DNA from: Prochilodus magdalenae
Taxonomy: Eukaryota; Chordata; Actinopteri; Characiformes; Prochilodontidae
DNA: 64,000 bases
Direction of reading: 5' to 3'
NCBI GenBank assembly: GCA_024036415.1
Contig: JAMWET010002870.1
Coordinates: 248,001-312,000 of the forward strand
Below the pieces are notes generated by a model. The model was not told the origin of the DNA. It saw nothing but the letters and a program-made list of their open reading frames with translations, and did no database searches. The position numbers and the translations under genes are program-made. Below, piece after piece: positions 1 to 60,999 of the stretch (position 1 is the first letter of the stretch; the number at the start of each line of letters is the position of its first letter).

Positions 1-2529
1 CCTTCTTCAGGAGCCCATAGTTGCTTGAACTGTAAATGCACTTAATTTCTCTAGAAAGTAATTGTTTGTTATGATATGATTAATTATTATGATATAGAAT
101 TTATCATATAGATTTTTTTTTGTTTTAGTTATATATGATGTTGCTGTTTTACAAATGCAACACTATGGCCTCAAGCTTGTGCCACAAGATTTCTCTAGCA
201 GCCTTTCATTCCGGGAAGCTCTATAGGACCTCACTTTCAGAGGTTTTGACTACCTGGCCTACCAATTTTGTTTATACTGCCTGACTGTACATTTATATAA
301 ATGTATAAACTTCTTTTTTTCTTTCTTTTTTTAGTCTATGTTTTAATCCTTACAATTTTAGAGCTAATGCCTTCATTTTACTATTCTATTTAGGTGTACT
401 GATGTAATTACATATTTAATTATGCATTAAGTTATGAAATTACATACACATTCAATTTATGTTCTGTGACTGACAGGGTCAGTCCTGCAAGTTTTCTGTT
501 GGTTGTCATAAACAGAATGTTTGTCATAAAGGTGGCATAATAAAAAAAATAATAAAAGATTTTTTTTCTTTTCCTACCTATTGGGTCTTGGCAGCTACAA
601 TTATGTTGTAGCGACATGAATTGATGTTAAATGCATGCAGACAAAAAAAAAAAGAGTCACAAGATATGACTGGGTTTCAAGAAAAAAATCTAAAATTCTA
701 AAACTGGTATTAGCTACCTTGCTAACAAATGAACAAGCATTCCTCTAAAGGTGTTATGGGACTAGAACTTTGGAATAGTCGTCTTGTTGACTTTACTACA
801 TGGAAATGTAGGCCAGTCGACTAGTCACTGATCACCTGACACGATCAACATGGACGCATTAGAGAAGACAACAGGTGAGGAGCCTGGTGGATTCGGGGTC
901 CATGTTAATGATTTCCTGAATGATAGCAATGCGGGTTATAGAATAAAAAGGGCATCTAACACCATATAAAGTCTGAGGACAATTACTCTTTATGGCACTC
1001 TTTATGGAACTCTAAATTTTTCTGGCTCCCTGACTTGTAGTGGGATAAAAAGAACTAGTGGATTTGGGGTCTGTCTAACAAATGAGGGCAGACTTACAGT
1101 TTTTCCAAAAACTTGCGAAACTATTGTTTCACTGTGTATATAGGCAGGTTATATACCCTGATAGGATGCACCTAAATGCTTAGTTTTGATCATTAACAGT
1201 GTTTTCCACAAAAGACGGTAAAGCCTTGGAAGAGGCTAGGGAGGCATTGGCATGGCAGCTTTAAAACTCCATACATTGTGCACATTATTTACTTTTTTTT
1301 TTTTTTTGATACTGTATCGAAATCATCATTTCTATAATTACAGTGCCTTTGGACTTCAAACTTAAGGCTTAAACCTAGGCCATCATGTTGCATATCTTCA
1401 AGGTAAATATTGATTCATGTAAAACAGCCTGCTAATTCTAGAATGATAAGCGCTTCCACTAGCTGCTCTAAACAATGTTTAAAGGGTAAAAGTGAAAATG
1501 CAGTATGTTAACGAGAGAAGGCAGTAAGCACATTCCTGCTTGGTGTACGGCTCATTACAGAGGCTTCTGTTGGCCCCAGCACCACGTCTGATAAACATCG
1601 AGGTGCAGCGCACTAAAGCCAAGGAAATAGTATCCATTTCCTGGGGCTTTTAATAGGCATCAGTACAGACGATGCACTATCATCACTGCCTCCAAAAAAC
1701 GTTTTTTCTCCCCCTCCTCCCTCTTGTATCTTTAAACGGTAATCTGTGTGTAAATCAAATGATAAATGTTCCGGCTAAAACGTGGCCAAGAACAAATTGT
1801 TTGGTTTACTCTAGCAGTAAGTTGATATTAGCAGGGCTGACCTCCTCCACCTCCTCCAATGCGTTTCACTCCACACAGTTCTAGAATTCAGTGGAAAAGA
1901 GTTTCAGAAATGGGTGGCTGCAGGCAGCGGAGCAGTCATTCAGAAATAGGTGGCTATAGGCAGCAGAATCACCTCATACTAGCGACTGTACAGGCAAAGT
2001 ATGGATTCAGCATGTTTAATGTACGAGCCTACCCTTGCACTTCTTCACAAACCCTAGTGGCGAGGCTGTAAAACTTGTCCTAATCAGCTTGATAGAAGCA
2101 GCTTGATATTATAAAGGGCACACTTTCATAATCCAGAGACGATTATGCACTCCTCTGAGTGTGAGCAGTTTGATGGATAGTGACTCATAGAGACTGCATA
2201 TACATGTGACAGCGTGAAGCAAGTGACTTCACTTATGACATTTCCTAAACGGGTTGCACTTCTAGATTGTTGTTATGTAATGTCATGACTGGTTGAAGCT
2301 TTCTCTGTTTACTTCTCCCTACACTGCTGTTCTGTGACAACAAAAATCCAAATCCAAAAATTGAAATTTCTAATGCATGCATCTTCAACATTTATACTTT
2401 TTTTGAGTTACCAGACGTAGTTTTGGTGCATTTCCGCAGACTGAAAACATGATCATTTGTAACACACCCTCATACCAGTAGCCACTAAAAAATATAAATA
2501 TATACACATACATACATACATATGTGATC

Positions 2530-3160
2530 ATCATATCATCATATGATAAAGGTTACCATCAACAAATGATGAAAAATGTAGACTAATATGGGCAATATTT
2601 ACTAAGCTACACATACAGAAGTAGTGTCTGCCAATAGTAGCAGAATAACAGGATAACTCATGTAGAGCATCACTGCTCGCTGAATCTCTTATTGCGGCTA
2701 TTCAGTCACTCCAAGGCATGTCGGACAATTTCTCGGTTCTCTCTCTTCGTGGTTCATGCAGGTCTCCCAGATCATTCATGTTGCTGGTTCTTGTATACAC
2801 TGCTACCAACAGTGTTCTATGGTAGTATCTGCATGACTGGTATGACCAATACCATCCTGCTTCCTGAAGCCCTACGATACAACCCCTCTACAATTCCTCC
2901 AACTTGTCAAACTGCTTTCAAACTCTTCTCATACGTCACTTGAAAAGGACGATACCATCACACAGCACAAGTCAGTATGGAAAGGACCTTATGTAGTCAG
3001 TCAGGTAGAGCAACAAGGCCTGTCCTTGCTTAAGTCACACATGCGGCCGTGTGTGAAACTTCCATCATTCGCATGTCCCATGATGTCAAACCTACCCACC
3101 AAGTTTCATTCTTGTCAGCGATGGGTTTTAGGTCTATCACCAGTAATAAAACAAAGTTCA
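2530..3160 (+). repeat. Unclassified dispersed repeat, copy 1
   Basis: Shared blocks with the copy at 54190-54720 include AAAGGTTACCATCAACAAATGA, GAGCTACACATAC-like sequence, GCATCACTGCT and AACCTACCCACCA. The middle of this copy diverges. Coding capacity is not apparent. Confidence 0.55.
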
Positions 3161-4470
3161 CTGTAATAAACTACATCTAAGGATTCCAATATTGAAGGAG
3201 CTGCAATCTAATAGATTACATCGCCATAAACCAATACAGATAAAATGGTTGCTTAAACAACAAAGACAAGCTATATTTCTATATAAAAACTGTATTACTG
3301 TCTGTGGTAACCAACTATGCATGTGTGGCAGATAAAGAGTATGTTGAATATTGCTTTAAAAATCTGTCTAACCATCAGTAACTGAAAAAGGCAACCTTTT
3401 TTTTGCACATATAGTTTCCACTACAATAGTGGGGAACCCTCAAGGCCTTTTAGCTCTTTGGAGAGTGCATAATGATTTTGGGGAACTAACCATTTTTAGT
3501 TTCATCATTCTTGTTAGATTTAAACTCTGCATGGTGTTACATCAATACTCTTTTCATTGTTGAATTATAAAAAAAGGGTTACAATTTTAAAACACCTTGA
3601 AATAGTTCAGTTTTGCACTATTGTGTTGGTAAATACTTGTAGTATGTGAAAGAGGAAGCAAGCAATTACATTTTATATTTGATAATAGATGATAATGGTA
3701 AAGTCACTACAAGTCCTGGATACATAACACTGAATATGATTGGCCGCCTAAACAGGTCTCAATCAGTTGCAGAAATTAAACCAGCAGCCACTGCATGCTA
3801 TATACTGAAATTAGTTGTCACTGTTACTAATGTCCCTGTTTTAATTGAAAACATCTAAAAATGTTCATGAACATCAGCTTAGATACCTCATCTGGGCATT
3901 AGCAGAAATGATCATTAATGACAAAACTATTTTTCCTTGTTTTTTTTTTTATTTAGCTCACTTCCAGCATTTATTGCCCAAACCGATCGACTGCTTCTAG
4001 CAATATATACTGTATTCTTCATTATTTAGTTCCTGGATCATTTTAAAGGTTTTATTGTCTCACCAATGCTTTTCACAAAATAAAAATTGGACAATTTACT
4101 GAAATTTATACACATAGCAGTGGTCTTGCCTGACGCATTACTAATTTGAATGGAGGTCCTCAGAAAACCTTGGTTTGCAGAGAGCCTAGAAATTTGTGGA
4201 ATGGCCATGGATCAACCACATCATCCAGACATTAACAGTACACTACATCCTGTTGCCCTTATCAGTGTTAATAGATGGGGCAGATGAGGGGATGAGACTG
4301 TTCCTCTAATGTTTTTCATTGGTGTCTCTCAGTATTCAATCATGACAGGGAAAACAAAAACACATTTTAGCTGACAACCCTGTGGGATTTGAGTAGCTTT
4401 CCAGCAGCACTAAGCTAACAAATTTTTAGCTATCCGGGATGGATTGTATATATGGATATTTGTATGTATA

Positions 4471-4551
4471 AAATATAAGTATCAAACTATGAGGGCCTTC
4501 TAAGGATTATATTAATCCTTAGAAGGCCCTCATAGTTTGATACTTATATTT
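4471..4551. repeat. Perfect 39-bp palindrome
   Basis: The arm AAATATAAGTATCAAACTAT plus GAGGGCCTTCTAAGGATTA is repeated exactly inverted after a 3-base spacer TAT. Transcribed RNA would form a 39-bp hairpin on either strand. Confidence 0.97.
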
Positions 4552-4889
4552 ACATGTTACATGTTATTTTTATTTTATAATAAAAAACCTTTGAGCAAAT
4601 ACTCAAGGGCTTTGATTGTAAGGGGGCTCATATACTTAAAATCTTTAGTGGTAAATTAGCATTGTATTTAAGTAGGTACAGCTATATGGGTGCTTACTAG
4701 TTAGGCCTTCAAGCGCTAAACTAAAGGCATACCCTATTAGATTAACCACTAACATAACACAGACAGGCCTTGGCCCGTTCTCTGGCCTGCAGAGAGAGCT
4801 GGTCTCCCACACAGATGTTCCATGTCCTCTGACCTTAAGCTGAGGCCCAGCTTTGTGTGTCACAGAGGAGCTAGGCGTGGGGGCAGGGG

Positions 4890-4890
4890 C

Positions 4891-4962
<72 letters not shown>

Positions 4963-4972
4963 AGAGAGAGAA
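4890..4972 (+). repeat. (AG)n microsatellite
   Basis: A run of AG units with two AAAG interruptions. Confidence 0.98.
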
Positions 4973-5051
4973 CCGGGTGCACAGTGAACTACTGTAAGTG
5001 TATGTGTGCGTGAGCCAAGTGTGTGGGGGGTGAGTATGCATTTTTGCATGA

Positions 5052-5052
<1 letters not shown>

Positions 5053-5087
<35 letters not shown>
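5053..5087 (+). repeat. (TG)n microsatellite
   Basis: About 17 TG units, 80 bases after the AG tract. Confidence 0.97.
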
Positions 5088-5088
<1 letters not shown>

Positions 5089-5479
5089 AGTAAGAACACA
5101 ACTTTACTGTATTTCTCTGAGAAAATATTCCTGTGCATCATTAAAGTATAATATACTGCATTTTCACTCCGGACCCTCAGATAAAAGAGCTTTGAGCTTT
5201 CCCTCTGCCTGCCCATCTGGAACATTCTGTTCTCATCACTAAGGCCTATAGGCCTCCATTACACTTTCCTTTATTAAATATGAATGCCTTTCGCCATATC
5301 GCAGGAGAGCTTTTCATTAGCAACACTTGAGGATGTTTGGTGCTGCAAAAAATGGCACGCTTTCTTTCTTGTTGGACCACAAAGGTCCTGATGAAGACTT
5401 TTCACCAGAAAACCTGATTGTTCCAAGAGCACTTGGAATATATATCTATGTATGTGTTGGTCACAGTAAAACACAAAAG

Positions 5480-5690
5480 TTATGTTTTGTTGATTTGCCA
5501 AACAAAACTAAGTAAAGACATTCTCTTTAGAGAACACACTGTTCTCCTGTTTGATAGACACATTCTGTTGATTTGCTACACCTGTGCAAAAGGTAAAATT
5601 TAATCAACCCATAGCGGCATGAATGATGAATGAACGAATGTTAAACTGAGCAAATATCGAATAAGACTACATATATGTAGACAGATGCAC
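5480..5690 (+). repeat. Direct duplication, copy A
   Basis: Shared with 6209-6398: TTATGTTT(T/A)GTTGATTTGC, AAAGACATTCTCT, AGAGAACACACTGTTCTCCT and TTAAACTGAGCAAATAT, in the same order and strand. Confidence 0.85.
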
Positions 5691-6054
5691 AAAGGTATCA
5701 GTGGTGCTAAAAGGATTCATAGACTGTTCATATTCATTGTTGTGGATGGACTTTTAAATCACATTAAGGCAGCTTTGTAGATGCTGTACTAACTATCTTG
5801 TAGTGAATAAATGTTGACGTACACTAACTTATATATAATAACGGTTGCAATCCACACTGCACGTTACTTAAAGAAGAGAAAAAAAGAGAATCTCTGTGCT
5901 AATGATTCTTCTAGAACATATTGGCAAAAGGTGCGTCAGTTAAAGAGATGAGAATGGATTTGTGTGTTTCAGCCATTCAGTGCTTTAGCCATTCAGTAAA
6001 CGCAGCAGACCTGCTTACTGACAAATCTCTTCTCAAGAAAGGTTAGTGTGAACT

Positions 6055-6205
6055 ATACCTCTATGCAAACAAGTTTCGGAGGACCTCAGATGAGGTGTTA
6101 CAGAGACGCATGAAGCTGGAAAAGGCTGTGAAAGATTTGCTAAAGACCTGGGTGACCTCAATTTACAAATTGTCTACAAATGGAGAACATTCAGTGTGCT
6201 AGGTT
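6055..6205 (+). mobile_element. Small Tc1-like scrap between duplicated blocks
   Basis: The segment includes GGTGTTACAGAGACGCATGA, GATTTGCTAAAGACCTGGGTG and AATTGTCTACAAATGGAG. These resemble the helix-turn-helix region of a Tc1-like transposase (residues around DLG and the QIVYKWR block). Stops interrupt it. Confidence 0.5.
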
Positions 6206-6208
6206 AAA

Positions 6209-6398
6209 TTATGTTTAGTTGATTTGCTAAACAAAACTAGGGAAAGACATTCTCTATAGAGAACACACTGTTCTCCTTCTTTACGGACAAATTCTGTTTT
6301 TTTGGTCAGATTTTTGGTGCAAATGTGAACGAATGAATGAACTAAGGTTAAACTGAGCAAATATTTACATAAGACTGTACATACACCTAGACAGAAGT
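6209..6398 (+). repeat. Direct duplication, copy B
   Basis: The same ordered blocks as 5480-5690 with about 20 small differences and indels. A Tc1-like scrap precedes it. Confidence 0.85.
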
Positions 6399-6922
6399 TT
6401 CACTGGCTGTTCAGCCTAATCGTTAAGTTAATCGCCCCTTGTGTGGGTTCAACCCTATCATTGAGAAGCCCTCGTTAGACTGTGCAGGTATTTTGATCTG
6501 TTTTGTCATCACAGCTCTTAATGATTATGGAAACTCATATGTTGGTTACAATGTTTACTATCACGATAGGAACGTGAAGACTAGCATGTGCTTCCTCTGA
6601 GAGACATGAAGTGAGTCACCATATCATGCAGATATGGTTTCTTTGCAGAAACGTAGAGCAAGTGCTGAGAAGAATGGAAGTTGTAACAAAGATAAAGATT
6701 GAGCACCCTAAATAATGAAAATGTTGAAGCATTAAACAATGGCTTAAAGACCATTGAATAAATGAAGGAAAAGCATCTCTCTTTCACTCAGTATAGCACT
6801 TTCATTAAATAAACAACTCCTTTATCTGCTGTAAGTGTTGCAACCAGACTCTGTTTCATTCTATTTGAATGCACAGATCTGTCTTTACAGGCTATGTATG
6901 AGAGCAGACTGTCTTCTCTCAC

Positions 6923-55564
<48,642 letters not shown>

Positions 55565-56280
55565 TTGGGGGGGGGAAAAGAAACAGAATATTAAAAGAAA
55601 GTATAGTTTAACGTGTAGCTCCTCAGCTGCAGTAAACTTCCTGTGAACTGTAAACCCGCTCGGTCACTTTAAGAGCCAGGAAAGCGTTTCAGCTGTTGGC
55701 CAACCAAAACCCTCCCTGAGTTAACTTAGCCCTGAAACCACTATTTACAACGGGGACACATACATTATTTTAAATACATAAAAATAACTTAGCATAGAAA
55801 CAGACAAGCAAGCGAATTTTTTTTTTTTGTGTTAGTTTTTATTCATTCATTCAAACATATACGTTTTACGCTCATCGCTTTTGCAACTTCAAAATGCGTA
55901 AGGTCATTTAAAATGTTTGCATATAATACAATTCTAACATTGTCGCCAAGGCAGTTTTAAATGGAAAAAAAAAATAAATGGATAGAAGTTGAATCTTCAA
56001 ACGGGCAAAACGAGCAACTTTGCTTTATAAATTACATTAGGGGTCTCACTGTCTTCAACAACAACATCATCGTCATTATCATTATCACCACCAACACCAT
56101 AAAAGCACGTTAGTAGCTATTATTTTAAGTGATGCGATCATCTTTTCATTATACCCTCCCAGTGTTTTTTCACCCCCACCCAGTCTTTATTACCCCAGTG
56201 TTTGTGACCCCCTCACACTGCTTCGCCTGTGAACGGTTAGGGGCGTGGCCGGTGAGTGACGTAAAGTGACACATTCCCAC
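55565..56280. promoter_or_regulatory. Putative bidirectional promoter between rnls and the acid lipase
   Basis: About 0.7 kb separates the renalase ATG from the probable lipase exon 1. Near the lipase end are a GC-box-like GGGCGTGGCC (56241-56250) and a CRE-like TGACGTAA (56257-56264). No TATA box is obvious for either gene. The middle part is AT-rich with poly-T/poly-A runs and a short CAT/CAC-rich stretch near 56060-56100. Divergent sharing is inferred from orientation and spacing only. Confidence 0.5.
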
Positions 56281-56325
56281 AGCAGGACTTCTTGATGCTA
56301 AGCGGGTTGTCAACCGGAGTCGAAG
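56240..56325 (+). other. Probable 5' non-coding exon of the acid lipase gene
   Basis: The sequence around 56280-56325 is CpG-containing and ends GTCGAAG followed by a strong GTGAGTG donor at 56326. The first coding exon starts directly at its ATG after an acceptor, so an upstream non-coding exon is required. The 5' limit is a guess. Confidence 0.5.
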
Positions 56326-57253
56326 GTGAGTGCTGAGCGTTTTAGCTGTTTGATTTACTATTTAATAGTTTTTACTGTCTAAAGTAGTTAATCAGAATGA
56401 AGGCTAGATATATACTCGGATAATGAGCATGTAACGCTTTGGGTTCGTCGCTGCTAGCATACCACTGCTGAGGGAAGTGCTAAGTAAGGTTAGTGCTGGT
56501 AGTTACACAACAATAACAGACTTATTAACTTTAACGTGGAGCAGGCCGTGGAGTCGTATTACCTGCCTTTTGGGTTCAGAGAAGCTAATCACATTTGGCT
56601 CTGTCATTCGAGAGCATTCAACTTCGACCAAACAGTAAGAACTGAAATAAAAGCGTACTTTTAACTGCAAACCTTTCATTTGTTAACCAGCAACTGAGTT
56701 TAACAGTGTTTTATAATAATAACAATAATACACATTTTAGACTCTACCCTGTGGTTTTGAGGCTGCTACAGGTTTTCTCACTTCATTATGTGATTACCAC
56801 GAGTTGATTAATTGTCCTATAGTGTAAATGTTACCCTAGCGCAGCTTTATATATTTCTAATTAGATCCCTACATAACACTCCTTACTTTGATACTGGTAG
56901 TAATCTTATCAGAAAAATGCCACGTTTATTAAAAACGTAGGATATTTTTGCTGTCTAAATAAACTTACTAGAAAATACTACCAGCACTAAAATCATTGGT
57001 GGGTTCAGTGTAAGCAAGGCTGAACAAACATTTATAATGCAATAAAATGTTTTTTAAACATGTTAATACCCTATAACAATGATGCACATCTGTGGTAGGA
57101 CCACCTGATTTGATGTTAGAACAACTCTTTAACTTTGAACACACAAAATACATTGTTTTGCCAACCTCAGCTGACTACATATGACACGTTATGGAGTGAT
57201 ACACATAAAGAAAGGTTTTTCATGATGCCACTGTTTTTGCATCAATCCTACAG
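56326..57253. other. Acid lipase intron 1
   Basis: The intron runs from the GTGAGTG donor at 56326 to the CCTACAG acceptor before the ATG. It is AT-rich with a small AATAAT stretch near 56715-56730. Nothing else is supported. Confidence 0.5.
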
Positions 57254-57355
57254 ATGGTGTGGCTGCAGTTATCTTTGGTGCTGCTGGCGTCTGGGCTGGT
57301 CCAAGGCAGGGTCTTCAGCAAGAAAGGGCTTGACCCTGAAGTTACTATGAACATA
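57254..57355 (+). CDS. lipf: Acid lipase signal-peptide exon
   Basis: The exon begins exactly at the ATG after a CCTACAG acceptor, and ends AACATA before a GTAAGTAG donor (34 codons, phase 0). The first 18 residues are a typical signal peptide with a leucine/valine-rich core. It is followed by a short pro-like stretch and PEVTMNI, which opens the mature domain in this family. Confidence 0.9.
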
Positions 57356-60300
57356 GTAAGTAGAGTGAATATTGAAGTGCTTTCAACCTTGTCATTATGA
57401 CACACTCCCGATAAAGCATTTTCGCATCGCCACTCATCTGTAGGGTATTGATTTCATGTTTAAAGCACAACGCTCAGGGGTTCAGATGGTCTTCCTCCTT
57501 AAAGGAGACATATCCTAATATTTATGTCACATGCTTGCACTTTTAGGTCACATTAATGGTTATTTTCACTTCCTAGTTTTGCATGCAATATGCAAGGAAG
57601 TGGAGGTTCTTGTGAGCTCTCTATATATAGCTTTGGTCATGTTTCTGTACTTTGCTCCATAGTGATCTAAGATTCAGTGTGTCTATATCAGTACTGTTGC
57701 ATACAGATCCTCTCTGTTATCATTAGAACTGTTATCATGGTGTGTCCACAGTCTACTGGCTTTGGGTGCCTGTGAGAACTCAAGGTACTTTAAATTCGTA
57801 TTCCGCAACAGATATCTTCAGTGCCTGTTACAGGTTACATCTGTTAAAGACGATATATTTAATAAGGGATTGGTACACTGTTTATTGTTATCAGGAAGTC
57901 TGTCTTTGTGCATGGGAATCTAATTTAAAGATGAACTGTTGAGATGCAAAAGCCATTCAGAGTAATTAAATATGTTGTGATTCGTTGTAGAAAAACGTAC
58001 TGACTCAAGGTTTGCAATGTCTAAAACACCAATTTAGCCATTTTATTTACTACACAAACCACTAACAACGCTACAGGCATGTTTTGAGTTTTTATACCTA
58101 AAGTTGATCATTGTGAAAAAATGATTTGCTTTACAACGCCCTAAAGGACTTTTACAATATTTTGGGCCCCTCAGAATTATTGTAAAACAATCTTGTCCAT
58201 CAGACAGCACATTCATAACCAATTTTATGTAATAACGTTCTGTGAGAGAGATTTTAAAGGAACTAAACTCTTCTAACATCTGGTTCTGTTCACCACCACT
58301 TTGAATTTCTGGTTCAATATGTTTCTCTAGAACAGAGCACCTCACATCAAACCACTCTGAATGGTGTTATTTATAAGTTAACCTTGTTTTATCCAGAGGT
58401 TTTAAAAAATCTGCAGAGCTGCCCGTTTATAAAGATTGTTGCCTAGGGTAGTATAATGTATTCTTTGGCCTACATGGTCATTTTATACACTGTAAGCTTC
58501 AAGACAGCCTAGCAAACTTGCTAAAGTATTGTTCTGTTACTAAAACCACTGCATAAGCCACAGTCAGTGTTCAAATATTTGCACAGTTCAGCAATCAATT
58601 TATACCAAATCAGGGAAACCAAATTAGATAAGGCTGTTGACTTAAATATGAAAGCTTTTCACAGTAACACAAAAAGAGGCCAGCTGCATTATAATGCCTT
58701 AAACTGTGAATGTTGTCAAGGTCGTTGTTCCTGCTTTCAGGGTTGCTCAAGTGCTCGAGATGTGCTTTTTCTTCTCAGCATGCCCATTTTTCATGCTTAG
58801 GATTAGAATGAAGCAGAGAGGGAGAGAGAGACAGAGAGAGAAAGAGAACAGTGCATCACTTCCCCTGTCCTAAACCTCTTTAATGTGATGTTGAGCCAGC
58901 AGTGAGTTTATCCTTAAGTGGCCTGATGGAGAGTGTGCAGACTGCAGGCCCCAGGGGGAGTGGGAAATTGCGGTGTCTTTAATTATGCATGAGGAGATTG
59001 CATGGCAGGCCTGGAACCAACACGCTTACACAATTTCTTTGAAGTTCCAGCTTAGAATGTATTTCATATCTAGAGGAGGGGGAAAGGTTGACTACAGACA
59101 ACAGGAATCATTGTGTTCCTGAAGTCACAAATTGGTAACCTTTTTTTGTGCAGCCGTTACCGTCTCAGTGTGTTCTGTTTATGGTGAACTGTGCCTCATT
59201 CTGAGGTGCTCCTGCATGTACAGTGCGCTGTTGTAAAGCACAGAGATGCGATCAGCTGTCACATATTACTCAATTAAAAAACAAAATTGAATTAGTGATA
59301 AAGTAAGTGTGGTATATAAATAAAAGTGCATTAAAGTAAAAGGTTGAGTTTAACTAGGTGAGGGAACTTATGTCATTTCCAAAGTGAAGCAGTAAAGAAC
59401 GCCATGTGATGATATATAGCTTAGACAGTCAATTTCGACATTAAATGCCTTTAAATTAGATTTTTTTGGAATAATGCAGCCATTATAATGTACACAAACA
59501 TAATTTTAGTCATCTGTATGTGGTACTCATTACCTGTCCTTAAAATACAATCTAAATTACATTCTGTGAAGGAGCTTTTAGTAGCAGTAGGTTCTCAGAC
59601 ATCTGGTTTCTGTCACCTTTACTGTGAACAATTGTGATTTTTTCTAGAATGTAGCATTTCATGTCAAACTACTCTAACTACTCTTAACCATTTAATTAAA
59701 CTATGTGCTTTAAAGCTTTTTTATTGTATATTGTCAGAAGTGTCATTTTCATCTCTTTGAGTAGTTAATTTCAGAATCCATAAAGGGGTCTGCAAAGTAT
59801 ACCAAAGTTATACCTTTTTATTGTTTAGTAAAATGATTAAAATTGAATTAGTAAAATTATCTGTGCAGAATTGTATTATTAATATAATTAATAGTTAGAA
59901 TCCTGCATATGTACATTCGGGATGATCCAGTTTCAACATGAATGAAATCTACTATGGAAATTTAATTAGTCTCAATTCAAAAACTCTTTCGTCTCAAGTG
60001 AAACACTAAGGCACTGTCTGTTTGAGTCAGCAACATGCACGTCTGCCCCCTCAGAGCTCATGTGATTCACTGATGTTTATTTGCGCAGAATGGACAGACT
60101 TATCACTCGTGGTCTTGTAGGAAGTTCATTAATGTGTAGTTTGAAATTTTAAACAGGCTTCTGTGCTGTGTGTTATTACTCTGTAGGCATGTCATTATAA
60201 ATCTGATTCAGGCTTACATTACATGACTATTGCTTTTTTTACAGTTAGCTTACACTGAGGCCTGTGTGCTGTTTTATCCATCTACAGTCTCATTATTGTA

Positions 60301-60773
60301 ATTGTTTAAAATAGTGTTTTACTCATGTGGGCTTATTGAGATAAAGTGGGCAACTGATATAAAGGGCAGTTTAGTGATAAACTTGTTTAGTGCTGTAACT
60401 AAAGAGTAATAACATTTTCATTTAGGATAAAAAGTGTCACCTTTTGAATAGTTTGAGTATTCTTTATCTGTATTATTACTGCTCAGACATGTCATTATAA
60501 TTCTGACACCATGCGGTGCATCACATGTCGCATCGCATGTTTTCCTGTTACAGTCTGTTTACACTGAGTGTTTCGCCCTCTGTGCCGATTAGTCAATCTA
60601 TATATACTGCCTTGGACTTTGCTCTTGTTCGAATTGCTGTGTCTGTGTGTAACAGAGTGAGATCATCAGGCACTGGGGTTATCCAGCAGAAGAGTTTGAG
60701 GTGGTCACAGAGGATGGCTACATCCTGAGCGTCAACAGAATCCCACATGGCATCAAAAACAAGGCCCCCCAAG
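57254..60773 (+). CDS. lipf: Acid lipase (LIPF/LIPA family), first two coding exons
   Basis: Coding exons 57254-57355 and 60656-60773 join in phase 0 and encode 73 residues plus one base. The family members are lysosomal or gastric acid lipases hydrolysing triglycerides and cholesteryl esters. Residues 1-18 form a hydrophobic secretion signal ending near LVQG. Residues about 35-60 carry the N-terminal abhydro-lipase signature with [14 protein letters not shown] and NRIPHG. The DPEVTMNI and [10 protein letters not shown] wording is closer to human LIPF than to LIPA, and LIPJ/LIPF neighbour RNLS in human, hence the symbol; a lipa naming is possible in fish. The HGLL oxyanion region, the GHSQG serine elbow and the Asp/His of the triad lie to the right of the window. 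Confidence 0.88.
57356..60655. other. Acid lipase intron 2
   Basis: A 3.3-kb intron with a short impure GA tract at about 58815-58850 and otherwise AT-rich sequence. No exon or mobile element is recognised. Confidence 0.7.
60656..60773 (+). CDS. lipf: Acid lipase exon with abhydro-lipase N-terminal domain
   Basis: The acceptor is GTGTAACAG and the donor GTGAGAG. It encodes [32 protein letters not shown] and KNKAPQ plus one base. Length, phase and wording agree with the corresponding LIPA/LIPF exon in other vertebrates. Confidence 0.93.
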
Positions 60774-60999
60774 GTGAGAGTGGTTTGTTTGAGTTTATTT
60801 ATAGTTTTAAGCACATTGTTTAAAAAAATCTATGCAATATTTTGCAATGACAAATTGCATGGATTTTAAAACATTGTGGGAAACTGCAAGGGGTGCATTA
60901 TCTCTGAAGTCATGTGTAGCACTGGCACAAATTTTGAAGTGTCCCCAAAATTACACTGCCTTCAAACCAGTAATTCTCAATAAAATGGATGAAATAAAT

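Larger units (their letters stand above)
1..6922. other. RNLS intron 6, left part (no exon recognised)
   Basis: No coding exon was recognised on either strand; the missing last renalase exon was looked for and not seen. The segment is AT-rich and holds the palindrome at 4471, microsatellites at 4890-5090, a duplicated block at 5480/6209, a Tc1-like scrap near 6060 and a copy of an unclassified repeat at about 2530-3160. Short ORFs here have no recognisable domains. Confidence 0.6.
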
